Of a stretch of 64,000 nucleotides of DNA, positions 30,171 through 39,970 are shown piece after piece. The position numbers were made by a program, and so were the translations under genes. The DNA is from Zygotorulaspora mrakii (taxonomy: Eukaryota > Ascomycota > Saccharomycetes > Saccharomycetales > Saccharomycetaceae). Numbering within the stretch: the stretch's first letter is position 1; every line of letters begins with the position of its first letter. The stretch spans positions 620,001 to 684,000 of the forward strand of contig NC_050724.1 in NCBI RefSeq assembly GCF_013402915.1. Reading direction: 5' to 3'. A model generated the notes under the pieces. The model made no database searches and was not told the DNA's origin. It saw nothing but the letters and a program-made list of their open reading frames with translations.

Positions 30171-30583
30171 ACTCAACAATATACTCTTCCTGACCCCTTT
30201 TTAACTTCTTCTTCGATGTTGTTTATTTATAAAATTATGTCTTCCAATATGGTCTTTAATTTCGTCCAGCTACTGAAATTTCTCAAATCAAGAAAAAAAG
30301 AAAACGAACATAATTCGTATGTCACGTGAAATACGTGATAAAACAAGATGCTCTTTATATGATTTGTGAGCTTGATTAGGTCCTGCTTGGATATCGATGA
30401 GGCCTTGAGTCAAACAGAGGGGTTGTGCAAATAGACAGCTCTTGAATAGTCCGGTCATTTCGCAATTTTCCTTGTAAAACGTGAAAAATCGACTGGAAAA
30501 ACACTTGATTCATCGAAATTACGCGTAAGCAGATAAACAATCATAATTATATCGTACTAGCTGAGGTCAGTTCTGGATTCCCA
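30171..30583. promoter_or_regulatory. Divergent RSC8/IRC5 promoter region
   Basis: 413 bp. One TCACGTGA palindrome with the CACGTG core at 30323-30328 (Cbf1-type). No other recognised elements. Confidence 0.45.
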
Positions 30584-33142
30584 ATGACAGCTGAGAGCAG
30601 GAGAAGGGCTTTGCGCAAAGGGAATGAGAAAGTAGATTATGGGGAAAAGGAAGAGTCTGACCTCGATTCCGAGTCTGTCGTAAGTGAAAGCAGGAATTCA
30701 AGTGGCAGCGATGATCTCAAGGATGGTGGATCTGATATTGAAGAGGTATGGCTGCACGATGACCTTGATGGAAACGAAGACGTAGCCCTTGACTCGGACG
30801 ACGACGAAACTGACCTTAAGGAGGAGGATAAGAAATTAAATGATTTACTTGAGCAGTCACGACTGAAGTTGAAGCAAGAACGTCAGAATGATGACAAGGA
30901 TAGTGATGATGATGATAGTGATAAGGATGAAAATATGGACTCTAGAAGTGTATCACTAAAGTTGAAAAAATTGAATGAATTTGTAACCCAAAGTAGAGTG
31001 TATTCTGGTGTGATAGCCGACACTCTGTTCGAAAGGTCAAAGCAAAGACAGCGAGAGGTGGAAGCTCAAATTGAAGCTGAAAAAAAAAAGATGACTGCGG
31101 AACCACCTAAAAAGAAGACTAAGACCAGGTCAATAGTGGATTTTTTCAAGCCAAAGACTAAGGAAGAAGCGCAACCATCAGCGCTTCTGGAAGACTCTAT
31201 AATTGCAGAACAGCAACCCTCACTTTTGAAAAATTGCATTCTCAAACCCTATCAGCTGGATGGTTTGAATTGGCTGATTACCTTATATGAAAATGGATTA
31301 AATGGAATACTCGCGGATGATATGGGATTAGGCAAGACGATTCAAAGTATAGCTTTGTTAGCATTTATTTATGAAATGGATACTAAGGGCCCATTTTTGA
31401 TCGCTGTGCCTCTTAGTACAATTGATAACTGGGTTAATGAATTTTCTCGGTTTGCACCTGATATACCAAAATTAAAGTACTATCATCAAGGTGGAGCTAG
31501 AGAAAGAATAAAATTGATGAACAAGTTTTTCAGAGAACACAAATCGACCGGTGTCGTTATAACATCATATGAAATGATCATCAGAGACTCTAATGAAATT
31601 ATGTCAAGGTCATGGAAGTTTTTAATCGTCGATGAAGGCCATAGACTCAAAAACATCAACTGTAAACTGATACAGGAATTGAAGAGAGTAAATACAAGAA
31701 ATAAATTGCTGTTAACGGGAACACCTTTACAAAATAACTTAGCAGAGCTCTGGGCATTGCTGAATTTCATCATGCCTGATATTTTCAGCGATTTTGAGAT
31801 TTTTAATAAGTGGTTTGATTTCAGAGATCTCGATTTGCAAAACAATTCCGCAAAATTGAATAAAATTATAAATGACGAGTTAGAAAAGAACCTGATTTCG
31901 AATCTGCATACGATTTTGAAACCTTTCCTCCTCAGGAGATTGAAAAAAGTGGTTTTATCTGGTATCCTTCCTCCTAAGAGAGAATATATTGTTAACTGCC
32001 CCCTGACTCCAATTCAGAGGAAATTCTATAATATGGGATTAACTGGTAACCTCAAAAAAACTATTCTAAAGGAAATGATTAAATCCTTTTTTACCTTGAA
32101 CACTGAGTATATCGGGACTGTTTCGAATAAGTCCATAAGAAACTTCATCAACTACAAATTGAAGGAATCAAATAATGATATTGTTAACTTAGAAGATAGG
32201 GATGATACCAATAAAAGAATGGAAAAAGTCTACCAAACCCATATGCATAAAGAATTTTGTAATATCAAGCTTCAAAACATGATTATGCAATTAAGGCAAA
32301 TAGTTGATTCAACTTACCTATTCTATTTCCCATTCCTGCAGCCCAAGGATCTGACGTTGGAACAGTTATTAAATACATCGGGCAAACTAAAAATGTTACA
32401 AACGCTTGTAATACCATTGTGTGAAAATGGTCACAAAGTCCTAATCTTTTCACAATTTGTACGAATGCTTGATTTGATTGAAGATTGGTGTGACTTGAAC
32501 TCTTTAAAAACCTTAAGAATTGATGGATCCGTTGACAACGAAACTAGGAAGGAGCATATCGACGAGCTCAACTCGTCAAACAGTAAGTGTGACATTTTTC
32601 TTTTATCAACAAGAGCCGCCGGCCTCGGTATCAATTTAATTGGTGCAGATACGGTCGTTTTGTTTGATAGCGATTGGAATCCCCAGGTTGATCTCCAAGC
32701 TATGGATAGATGCCACAGAATTGGGCAGGACAAACCTGTAATTGTTTACCGCTTGTGTTGCGACAACACGGTGGAACATGTCATACTCACTAGGGCAGCA
32801 AATAAGAGAAGGCTAGAGAAACTGGTCATACAAATGGGTCAGTTCAGTACACTCAAGAAACTTGCTCTGAATGAAGGCTCATTCCTTCAACAAAAGAAGG
32901 GTGCAGCAGCGAGAACAAGCAACAAGGACATCATTCAGGAATTGTCACGACTACTAGTAACTGGAGAATCAAGTATTGGTTTCGCAAGCAAGGACTCCGA
33001 CCAAACTAATCACGACGAACAGCCGTTAACTGAACAAGAGCTACTTGAATTAATGGATCGTTCACCCAGTGCTTACGACCCGGAAAGAACAGTAGAGCTT
33101 CCTCACGTATGTCTCTTCGAGACCACTGCTGGAGAGCTCTGA
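30584..33142 (+). CDS. IRC5: SNF2-family DNA translocase Irc5 (HELLS/LSH type)
   Basis: 852 aa (S. cerevisiae Irc5 853, YFR038W). A nuclear SNF2 ATPase related to mammalian LSH/HELLS, linked to cohesin loading and suppression of recombination centres. The acidic N-terminus is followed by the ATPase: motif [35 protein letters not shown]. The C-terminal helicase lobe has [17 protein letters not shown], motif [12 protein letters not shown] and motif [13 protein letters not shown]. An insertion with [18 protein letters not shown] precedes lobe 2. All motifs are intact. Divergent from RSC8 as in YFR037C/YFR038W. Confidence 0.96.
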   Translation: MTAESRRRALRKGNEKVDYGEKEESDLDSESVVSESRNSSGSDDLKDGGSDIEEVWLHDDLDGNEDVALDSDDDETDLKEEDKKLNDLLEQSRLKLKQERQNDDKDSDDDDSDKDENMDSRSVSLKLKKLNEFVTQSRVYSGVIADTLFERSKQRQREVEAQIEAEKKKMTAEPPKKKTKTRSIVDFFKPKTKEEAQPSALLEDSIIAEQQPSLLKNCILKPYQLDGLNWLITLYENGLNGILADDMGLGKTIQSIALLAFIYEMDTKGPFLIAVPLSTIDNWVNEFSRFAPDIPKLKYYHQGGARERIKLMNKFFREHKSTGVVITSYEMIIRDSNEIMSRSWKFLIVDEGHRLKNINCKLIQELKRVNTRNKLLLTGTPLQNNLAELWALLNFIMPDIFSDFEIFNKWFDFRDLDLQNNSAKLNKIINDELEKNLISNLHTILKPFLLRRLKKVVLSGILPPKREYIVNCPLTPIQRKFYNMGLTGNLKKTILKEMIKSFFTLNTEYIGTVSNKSIRNFINYKLKESNNDIVNLEDRDDTNKRMEKVYQTHMHKEFCNIKLQNMIMQLRQIVDSTYLFYFPFLQPKDLTLEQLLNTSGKLKMLQTLVIPLCENGHKVLIFSQFVRMLDLIEDWCDLNSLKTLRIDGSVDNETRKEHIDELNSSNSKCDIFLLSTRAAGLGINLIGADTVVLFDSDWNPQVDLQAMDRCHRIGQDKPVIVYRLCCDNTVEHVILTRAANKRRLEKLVIQMGQFSTLKKLALNEGSFLQQKKGAAARTSNKDIIQELSRLLVTGESSIGFASKDSDQTNHDEQPLTEQELLELMDRSPSAYDPERTVELPHVCLFETTAGEL

Positions 33143-33200
33143 CAGCCTGTAAATAACCACAGTTCCATTTAACAGAGCTTTCCTTGGTCCACTGCATATG

Positions 33201-33260
33201 ATGTATTACTAGCTATTACTATGTATTACTATATATTACTATATATTACTATATATTACT
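33201..33260. repeat. Six tandem 10-bp units, consensus ATATATTACT
   Basis: Six units in perfect 10-bp phase downstream of IRC5: ATGTATTACT, AGCTATTACT, ATGTATTACT and three exact ATATATTACT. All share TATTACT. It lies between IRC5 (YFR038W relative) and BCY1 (YIL033C relative). Confidence 0.95.
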
Positions 33261-33540
33261 GTGACATTCTTATAAATGTATGCATCACATTGAACGAAGT
33301 GGACTTCTCCTTACTTTGCGGCCCCTTTAGGTTTTTAAAAGATATCAAGCGAGCTAGAAGGGGATAGATATAGCACAATGAGTAGTATAAGCCTACCCGG
33401 GAAACAGCTGGTTGGAATTGAATGGCTGTTTGATAGACTGCTATTTAATAATACGACCGGATCAGACAAATAAGTATATAAAGTCAGGAAGTTTTTGGGG
33501 AAAGTGCGAGAGGTTGAACGGACAGAGATAAATCTACGAG
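33261..33540 (+). other. BCY1 upstream region
   Basis: About 280 bp after the minisatellite to the BCY1 ATG. No gene or clear regulatory motif recognised. Confidence 0.4.
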
Positions 33541-34974
33541 ATGCCATTAGCAGCAGATCAACAGGTCGAATATGATCTATACCAGAAGGAGGTGGAAAGA
33601 CAAAGCCCCGCTGACATTTTACAGTTTTCTGCGAATTATTTCAACAAGAGGTTGGAGCAACAGCGTTACTTCACGAAACAGCAAGAGTCTTTCGCTAGTT
33701 CCAGAGGTATTGATTTGTTCTCGAAGCCTTCGAGACATGAAAGCGTAGTGGCAGCTTCTTCCAGTTTTGGAGCCAAGGGAGTTGAGGATAAAGATGTGCA
33801 GTTCAAGTTGCCGTTCGTGGATCAGGATCCCCATGCGCCAAGAGATGAACACATTACAAGTCCTGCAAGCATGGGTATGAGCGGCGGTAACGCACTTAAG
33901 GAAGAGGATAGCACCTCGGTTTCAGGAATTGGCTCTGGCTCTGGGACAGGTTCGGGTGCAAGTTCTGGGGCAGATCTAGGGAGTGGCTTGTTCAAGGGGA
34001 ATTTTAATGTAGGGAAAGAGGCCAGCGGACGGGTGAAATCACCTTTAGATCCCCACAGCGGCAAACACAGCTCCGATAGGAAGAACATTGTGAATCATCA
34101 ACCGCTACCATTGAGATTCAATGCGGAAAGACGTACATCTGTTAGTGGTGAAACTTTCCAGCCTGATAATCTTGATGATTGGACACCAGAACATTATTCT
34201 GAAAAGACCCAAGAACAGCTAACCAGATTAGCAAAGTCAATTGGTAAGAATTTTTTGTTTAGCAAGCTAGACCCTGACTCAAAAACTTTGGTGATCAATT
34301 CATTGGAAGAGAAAAACATCAAGGCAGGTACCCAAATCATCAGACAAGGAGATGAGGGTGATTACTTTTATGTTGTTGAAGAGGGTACTGTAGAATTTTT
34401 CGTTGATAATAAAAAAATAAGCTCCTCAGGTCCTGGGTCAAGTTTCGGTGAACTGGCATTAATGTACAATCATCCAAGAGTGGCTACCGTGATGGCGTCA
34501 ACTGACTGTATATTATGGGCTCTCGACCGGATTACTTTTAGAAAAATATTACTGGGCAGTTCTTTTAAGAAGAGATTGATGTACGACGAGCTATTGAAGA
34601 TCATACCCATTTTAACTTCTCTGACAACATACGATCGTGCGAAATTAGCCGATGCATTGGATACTGAGTATTACGAACCAGGTCAAGTAATCATCAAACA
34701 AGGTGACAGGGGAGAGAATTTCTATCTCATTGAGTATGGTGAATGTGACGTATCTAAAGCAGGTGAAGGTATTGTTGCACATTTAAAGGCCCACGATTAT
34801 TTCGGTGAAGTTGCTCTATTGAACGACTTACCGCGTCAAGCAACTGTCACAGCAAGAACGAAGACCAAAGTAGCAACCTTAGGCAAAAGCGGATTTCAAA
34901 GATTGCTTGGTCCCGTCGTAGATGTGTTGAAGTTGAACGATCCTACTAAGAAAAGCCATGAAAGTACTAAATGA
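33541..34974 (+). CDS. BCY1: Regulatory subunit of cAMP-dependent protein kinase
   Basis: 477 aa (S. cerevisiae Bcy1 416, YIL033C). It inhibits Tpk1-3 until cAMP binds. The N-terminal dimerisation/docking part contains [19 protein letters not shown]. The inhibitor sequence is RRTSVSGE near residue 200, with a phosphorylatable Ser. Two cyclic-nucleotide-binding domains follow (about 240-355 and 360-475), each with a phosphate-binding cassette: [18 protein letters not shown] and [17 protein letters not shown]. The extra length is a Gly/Ser-rich linker ([15 protein letters not shown]) before the inhibitor site. The ATG at 33541 fits the family N-terminus. Confidence 0.97.
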   Translation: MPLAADQQVEYDLYQKEVERQSPADILQFSANYFNKRLEQQRYFTKQQESFASSRGIDLFSKPSRHESVVAASSSFGAKGVEDKDVQFKLPFVDQDPHAPRDEHITSPASMGMSGGNALKEEDSTSVSGIGSGSGTGSGASSGADLGSGLFKGNFNVGKEASGRVKSPLDPHSGKHSSDRKNIVNHQPLPLRFNAERRTSVSGETFQPDNLDDWTPEHYSEKTQEQLTRLAKSIGKNFLFSKLDPDSKTLVINSLEEKNIKAGTQIIRQGDEGDYFYVVEEGTVEFFVDNKKISSSGPGSSFGELALMYNHPRVATVMASTDCILWALDRITFRKILLGSSFKKRLMYDELLKIIPILTSLTTYDRAKLADALDTEYYEPGQVIIKQGDRGENFYLIEYGECDVSKAGEGIVAHLKAHDYFGEVALLNDLPRQATVTARTKTKVATLGKSGFQRLLGPVVDVLKLNDPTKKSHESTK

Positions 34975-35204
34975 TTAAAGTGTTATTACATTATTTAAAG
35001 TTGTACGTTATAAACATTTTTTTTCTCGAAACATTTTCTACTGCCCATTCTTGCTCTTGGTTATGCATCAGTGTCAGCATGTGTACTGCCTATTCTACCA
35101 CAGCTTCATCTTTTATACCACTCTTGCGGTGAGTTGTGTTTGAACTAAATAGCCGTTGTAATACTCAATTTAAGCACATGTACCATTCATTTATATGATC
35201 ATAC

Positions 35205-35651
35205 TTACCATGGCAATCCGGTGTAGAACTCTTTTTGAGTGTACATCCAGATTAAAGAAGTTGAGGCAACCACCAAAGGACCCATGAATCCTTTACCCAG
35301 TTTACAAGTACGGAAGATCAAAAGTTCACTACCAAAATGTCCAATTGCAATCAAGTAGGAAATAAAAGTTAGCTGATAGATGTGTGGCTCATTTAAATAA
35401 AACGCACCATAAAACCTAATAACGCATGAGACAAACGTCCATGTGCCAAAGGTTCTTGCACTCAATGAAGTAGTCTGAGAGGGCTTATTCTCGTAAACCC
35501 TACGTGTTAATTCCAAACCAGACACATACGTCTGAATCGAGTTAAATACGGAAACTACCGAGATGAACAATAGCCATTTTGGTAAATTTCCTGGTGGCAT
35601 TGTTGCCAGTTTAGCTTGCGTAGCATTTAATACTTCTTGAAATGACAACAT
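35205..35651 (-). CDS. ERG28: ER scaffold of the C-4 demethylation complex, Erg28
   Basis: 148 aa, the same length as S. cerevisiae Erg28 (YER044C). An ER membrane protein that holds Erg25, Erg26 and Erg27 together in ergosterol synthesis. The conserved PKWLLFISVVSVFNSIQTYVSG, ARTFGTWTFVSCVIRFYGA, FGSELLIFRTCKLGKG and WMYTQKEFYTGLPW segments give about four membrane spans. The open frame runs 29 codons further upstream to 35738, but a TATAAAA box (minus strand, about 35731-35737) sits at that longer start. The ATG at 35651 (MLSFQEVL) gives the family N-terminus. Confidence 0.97.
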   Translation of the reverse strand: MLSFQEVLNATQAKLATMPPGNLPKWLLFISVVSVFNSIQTYVSGLELTRRVYENKPSQTTSLSARTFGTWTFVSCVIRFYGAFYLNEPHIYQLTFISYLIAIGHFGSELLIFRTCKLGKGFMGPLVVASTSLIWMYTQKEFYTGLPW

Positions 35652-36206
35652 AACGGATTTCACCTTATGAGAGTTTTGACCTTCTTCAACCACTAAGAAA
35701 CTGATGAAAAGATTACTTGGAGATCGAATTTTATACAACAGCTGGTGACATTTACGTCGTATAAGAAGTTCAGAGAAATCCCTTCCGGGTAGCCCTATTT
35801 GGAGAAGTATTTAGTTTACGACATTTGTTCATTGTAAGAACTTTTCAAGAGCGTAGAACATTGGCGGTTCGTCCCTTAGAATGACCCTCTGTTCAGATCC
35901 TGTTACTGTGGCCGCTGGTGCTCACCTAGGTCAAAGTACCGTAATTGGAAATAATACAACTTTGAAGGGAAAGGTGGTATTTCTACAAGTGCAAGTGCCA
36001 CAAATCCCTGGGCATGTATAGTACAGTATTGTTCTTTAGTCCTTGTTCAAGCACTCTCTTCTCTTCGCATTGTCATCGCAAGTTTCATACGTTTATATAT
36101 TAAAACATAATCACATTTATAAGGATGCGGGTATAAAAAGGAGAATTTGTTGATCTTATTTACGCTATAAAAAAGTAGTAACAAAGAACTAGTCGTGACG
36201 ACCAAG
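35652..36206. promoter_or_regulatory. Divergent ERG28/CAP2 promoter with sterol element
   Basis: TCGTATA at 35757-35763 is the core sterol-response element bound by Upc2/Ecm22, about 106 bp upstream of the ERG28 ATG, with TATAAAA at about 35731-35737 between them. This fits sterol-starvation control of ERG28. The middle (35881-36021) has a 46-codon frame with hexapeptide-repeat character, treated as a finding. The CAP2 side has GTATAAAAAG near 36132. Confidence 0.65.
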
Positions 36207-37046
36207 ATGAGCACTGAACAAGCATATGATGCAGCATTAGATCTACTACGTAGATTGGACCCAAGAAAATTGAAGGAACATGTTCAAAATTTAATACAAT
36301 TGGAACCGTCATTGGCCGAAGATTTGTTATCATCCGTGGACACACCGTTAATAGTCAAACGGGATCCAAAGGCGTCCCAACGAGAATACTTGTGTTGTGA
36401 TTATAACAGAGATATAGACTCGCATAGATCGCCATGGTCTAATGAGTACTTCCCGGAATTATCTGCAGAAGACGTCCAAGAGAGCCCCTTTCCTTCGAAA
36501 AATTTGAGACAGTTGGAAATTCTTGCTAATGATTCTTTTGATATCTACAGAGATTTATATTATGAGGGAGGTGTATCAAGCGTGTACCTATGGGAACTGG
36601 ATGATGAAGAACTTAGCGACGATTTTGCGGGCGTTGTTCTGTTCAAGAATGGGGACAAAACGTCCAATGCGTGGGACAGTATTCATGTATTAGAAGCTGT
36701 TCGCGAGGGCACTGATGTTACCTATCGTATCACAACCACGGTCATTCTTCACCTGGACAATGGCAAACAAATGACATTATCTGGTAACTTGAGCAGACAG
36801 ACAGAAAAAACACTAGCAGTGCCACCATCTTCCTCCACATCGGTAGAGCAGGTTCACGTTGCCCATATTACAAACCTAGGTACTATCATCGAAGATGTGG
36901 AGTCTCAGATGAGAACAATGTTGGAATCGGTCTATTTTGAAAAGACAAGAGACATCTTTCATCACACTAGAAACAGCACATCTGGTAATGAAGAAATGAG
37001 CAGTGATGTTCACCAAGAGTTGATGAAAGGTTTACAGAGTTTATAG
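36207..37046 (+). CDS. CAP2: F-actin capping protein beta subunit
   Basis: 279 aa (S. cerevisiae Cap2 287, YIL034C). With Cap1 it caps barbed ends of actin filaments in cortical patches. Family blocks: YDAALDLLRRLDPRKLKEHV at the N-terminus, REYLCCDYNRDIDSHRSPWSNEYFP, RQLEILANDSFDIYRDLYYEGGVSSVYLW (split here), FAGVVLFKN, WDSIHVLE and the C-terminal HITNLGTIIEDVESQMR with an amphipathic tentacle. The frame opens at a GTG four codons before the ATG at 36207. Confidence 0.97.
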   Translation: MSTEQAYDAALDLLRRLDPRKLKEHVQNLIQLEPSLAEDLLSSVDTPLIVKRDPKASQREYLCCDYNRDIDSHRSPWSNEYFPELSAEDVQESPFPSKNLRQLEILANDSFDIYRDLYYEGGVSSVYLWELDDEELSDDFAGVVLFKNGDKTSNAWDSIHVLEAVREGTDVTYRITTTVILHLDNGKQMTLSGNLSRQTEKTLAVPPSSSTSVEQVHVAHITNLGTIIEDVESQMRTMLESVYFEKTRDIFHHTRNSTSGNEEMSSDVHQELMKGLQSL

Positions 37047-37373
37047 AGATTCATATAGCACAATTGAAACGTATATTTGAGATTAGCTTAGACCTTGGAA
37101 GATTATCGTGCTTGATGACTCTAATTTAGTGTGTCGCTGGTTTTTCGACGTGTCTAACGTCTGCATAGATCTTTCCATCTGCAGTCTATTGATGAGTCGA
37201 AGAATAGGATTGAAAAAGCTAAACAAAGACGACATTTGGCGTACCTCCATTTTTTGCTGGACTCTTTGATTATATTTGCTGTGCTGATTGGGCATCACTT
37301 GAGTGAAAGTGAGAGTATTCCGACGGATATCGTTGTTGGATAGTAACTGAAAAAAGCTAAGAGCGTCCATAAC
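37047..37373 (+). promoter_or_regulatory. CKA1 promoter region
   Basis: 327 bp between the CAP2 stop and the CKA1 start. A 95-codon frame on the minus strand (37083-37370) would start 4 bp from the CKA1 ATG and is not accepted as a gene. No specific motif recognised. Confidence 0.4.
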
Positions 37374-38513
37374 ATGAAATGCAAGAAATGGTCGGAATCT
37401 CGTGTCTATACGAATGCTAATCAGTTGAGAAGCCAGGAATATTGGGACTACGAAAACACCACGATTGAGTGGTCTACGAACAACAAATTATATGAGATAG
37501 AGACCAAGGTGGGAAGAGGCAAGTATTCAGAGGTATTTCAGGGTGTTCAATTGAGTAACAGAAGAAGCATTGTCATTAAAATGTTAAAACCTGTCAAGAA
37601 GAAGAAGATTAAGCGTGAAATCAAGATTTTATCCAATTTATCCAATGAAAGTGATCCTCCAACATTGAGAGAGTTTGACGAAGCTGAGTACTATACGAAC
37701 AGGAAAGAGAGCGTAATGGCATTTAAGAGATCTTACTTGTACGATTTGCCTCATAATGGACACGAAAATATAGTTCAGTTACTCGATGTGATCAGAGATC
37801 CTATTTCTAAGACGCCCGCGTTGGTCTTTGAGCATGTCAATAATGTCGATTTCCGTGTTTTATATCCAAAATTTTCCGATTTTGATATGAGATACTACAC
37901 ATTCGAGCTTTTGAAGGCCCTGGATTACTGTCATTCGATGGGAATCATGCATAGAGATGTCAAACCCCACAATGTAATGATAGATCACAAACAAAGAAAA
38001 TTAAGGTTAATAGATTGGGGTCTAGCAGAATTTTATCACAAAAATATGGAATATAACGTCAGAGTCGCGTCAAGATTCTTCAAAGGTCCTGAATTGCTAG
38101 TAGACTACAGAATGTATGACTATTCGTTAGACATCTGGTCTTTTGGGACTATGCTTGCGTCCATGGTTTTCCAGAAGGAACCGTTTTTTCACGGATCCAG
38201 TAATACAGATCAATTGGTAAAAATTGTGAGAGTATTAGGTAGTGACGATTTTGAAAAGTATTTGGCAAAATACGATATAGTTTTGCCCAGAGAGTTCCAT
38301 GATATGGACCAATATATTAGGAGGCCATGGCACAGATTTATCAATGACTCTAATAGACATTTATGTGATAATGATGATATTATAGATCTGCTTGACAACC
38401 TGTTAAGATATGATCATCAGGAAAGACTTACTGCAAGAGAAGCAATGGGACATCCATGGTTCGAGCCCATAAGGAAAGGAGAATCGAAAGCTCAGATCGA
38501 TCATGACTCTTAA
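37374..38513 (+). CDS. CKA1: Casein kinase 2 catalytic subunit alpha
   Basis: 379 aa (S. cerevisiae Cka1 372, YIL035C). A constitutively active Ser/Thr kinase of the CK2 holoenzyme. Glycine loop [11 protein letters not shown], catalytic Lys in [17 protein letters not shown] with the CK2 basic cluster, loop [15 protein letters not shown] in place of DFG (LIDWGLAEF), and activation segment [14 protein letters not shown]. It keeps the yeast Cka1-type insert after the basic cluster (about residues 92-125). The N-terminus [16 protein letters not shown] matches the orthologue, fixing the start. Confidence 0.98.
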   Translation: MKCKKWSESRVYTNANQLRSQEYWDYENTTIEWSTNNKLYEIETKVGRGKYSEVFQGVQLSNRRSIVIKMLKPVKKKKIKREIKILSNLSNESDPPTLREFDEAEYYTNRKESVMAFKRSYLYDLPHNGHENIVQLLDVIRDPISKTPALVFEHVNNVDFRVLYPKFSDFDMRYYTFELLKALDYCHSMGIMHRDVKPHNVMIDHKQRKLRLIDWGLAEFYHKNMEYNVRVASRFFKGPELLVDYRMYDYSLDIWSFGTMLASMVFQKEPFFHGSSNTDQLVKIVRVLGSDDFEKYLAKYDIVLPREFHDMDQYIRRPWHRFINDSNRHLCDNDDIIDLLDNLLRYDHQERLTAREAMGHPWFEPIRKGESKAQIDHDS

Positions 38514-38574
38514 AGACACTTAATGTATAGTAGTAATAAGTTTTTGTTTTTATGTCAATTTTTTTATCATAGTA

Positions 38575-39757
38575 TCAACTAGGTTTTGACCATGTAGGCC
38601 ATCTTATAAGCCTAAATTCCGAGATCAAATTTAGATCTGCAGCTATAAGAAGAGTTATTTGAATGTATAATCGACGTTTTATCATCGTTTCCGAATGGAT
38701 TGGATATTGTTTTACGTAGTCGTCCAGCTGAAACCAATCTAAATGATTGAGCACTTTCAGGAGTTCGCTAATTATCCCCTTCAATAATTCCAATCTCTCT
38801 TTGACCTTGCTTGTACGTTCTCTCAAAACAAAGAGTATATTGTTGGTGTACTGGAAATCGAACGTTCTTTCCCGAATACAATACTGCTCTCTGTATGCAA
38901 GACCATCCGTTAATGATTTATCAGGCGTTGAGCTCAATTGATTTATCAAACAGTGTGTCAAACTTTCAATGACAAAACAAATTCTGCTAATTATTAGAAA
39001 AAACTGCATTCCACATCTTGTTCCATTCTTATGAGACACCGAAGAGCCAACCACCCTCAAATTTAAATTCATAATAGATATTAGTGTTTCGCAATGTATT
39101 TTACACTGCATCCTGGTACTGCTCAAATCAAACACTGCCTCATCTGTCCTCAAATATTGCTGAACAATCCTTGAGCTTTTTTGTTTACAAACGATCAAGT
39201 CCTGACTAACAAACCTACTGATTAGCGTTTCTAATATCAATTTGGAGCTTAATTGCAATGCATCTGCTTGAAAACAACAGAATGAAGCTATAAGTAACTG
39301 AAAGCAATGAAATAGCCGCTGAACCTTATGCGGTTCGCCTATGCTACCCTTCAAACTCAAAATTGTCAAGATGTTTTTATAGTTCGGTAAAAACCATCTT
39401 GTGATGTCAACATACTTGATATCGTCACTCAGGCTTTTCATAATATCTAAGTTATCACGTAGTTTCTCAATATTTTGAGTGTACCGATAGACGATATCGA
39501 GGTGGGCTACTAAGGAACGGTTCAACCTAAGGTTGGAAAGCTTATCGGGTATTCCTATGTCTCCTATTACAATACTGCTTCGACTGTTGCTTTCTCGTGA
39601 GAATATCGTTGGATTGTTACGCTTGATTATTGCAAAGCACTTTGGAAAACTTGAGTTAGTAATTTTTCTGGAAGCCGAAGTTAAAATCGACACGTACTAT
39701 AATCCAATCAACTTCAGAATGATCGTTATCCATCTTGCAGCGATCTTTTTCCACCAT
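38575..39757 (-). CDS. MEI4: Meiotic double-strand-break protein Mei4, two exons
   Basis: Join of exon 1 (39698-39757, 20 codons, starts MVEKDRCKMDND) and exon 2 (38575-39639), 374 aa (S. cerevisiae Mei4 about 408, YER044C-A, also with an early intron). With Rec114 and Mer2, Mei4 enables Spo11 cleavage in meiosis. Just after the splice, CFAIIKRNNPTIFSRES resembles the conserved first motif of metazoan MEI4 (Ala-x-Ala-Ile-Ile-Arg...Ser-Arg-Glu). The rest is alpha-helical with little sequence signature; the position between ERG28/CKA1 and CST6/ACA1 is exactly that of YER044C-A. The GCCGCC core at 39802-39807 is the Ume6 URS1 core. Convergent with CKA1. Confidence 0.82.
39640..39697 (-). other. 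MEI4: Predicted MEI4 intron (58 nt)
   Basis: Minus strand: donor GTACGT (39697-39692), perfect TACTAAC (39661-39655), acceptor AAG ending at 39640. Splicing is phase 0 (DWII joined to CFAII). The AAG acceptor is unusual but is the first usable AG after the branch point, and the intron position matches the known early intron of S. cerevisiae MEI4. Confidence 0.7.
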
Positions 39758-39970
39758 ATGATAGTGATATCGTTATGTCTTATTTTTGTCTGTACTCTTT
39801 TGCCGCCAGAATATCATCTATATACGCATTCAAATTATGTTCTGAGAAAAACAACAACTTGAAGAAAGAAGGAAAAGAAATGGGACGATGAGATGATTAA
39901 GATCTTGGTTACCGCTATTTATAATGGAGACTGTTCAAGGGGAAGCTACTATCGGAGTTCTAGTTATCTT

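Noticed and set aside
30318..30330. TCACGTGA as CDEI of a centromere (also at 55409-55416 and 63238-63245)
   Set aside because: No CDEII/CDEIII alongside any of the three; better read as Cbf1-type promoter sites.
37083..37370. 95-codon minus-strand frame between CAP2 and CKA1
   Set aside because: Its ATG is 4 bp from the CKA1 ATG, leaving no room for promoters, and the sequence matches no family I know. It is most likely chance in the CKA1 promoter.
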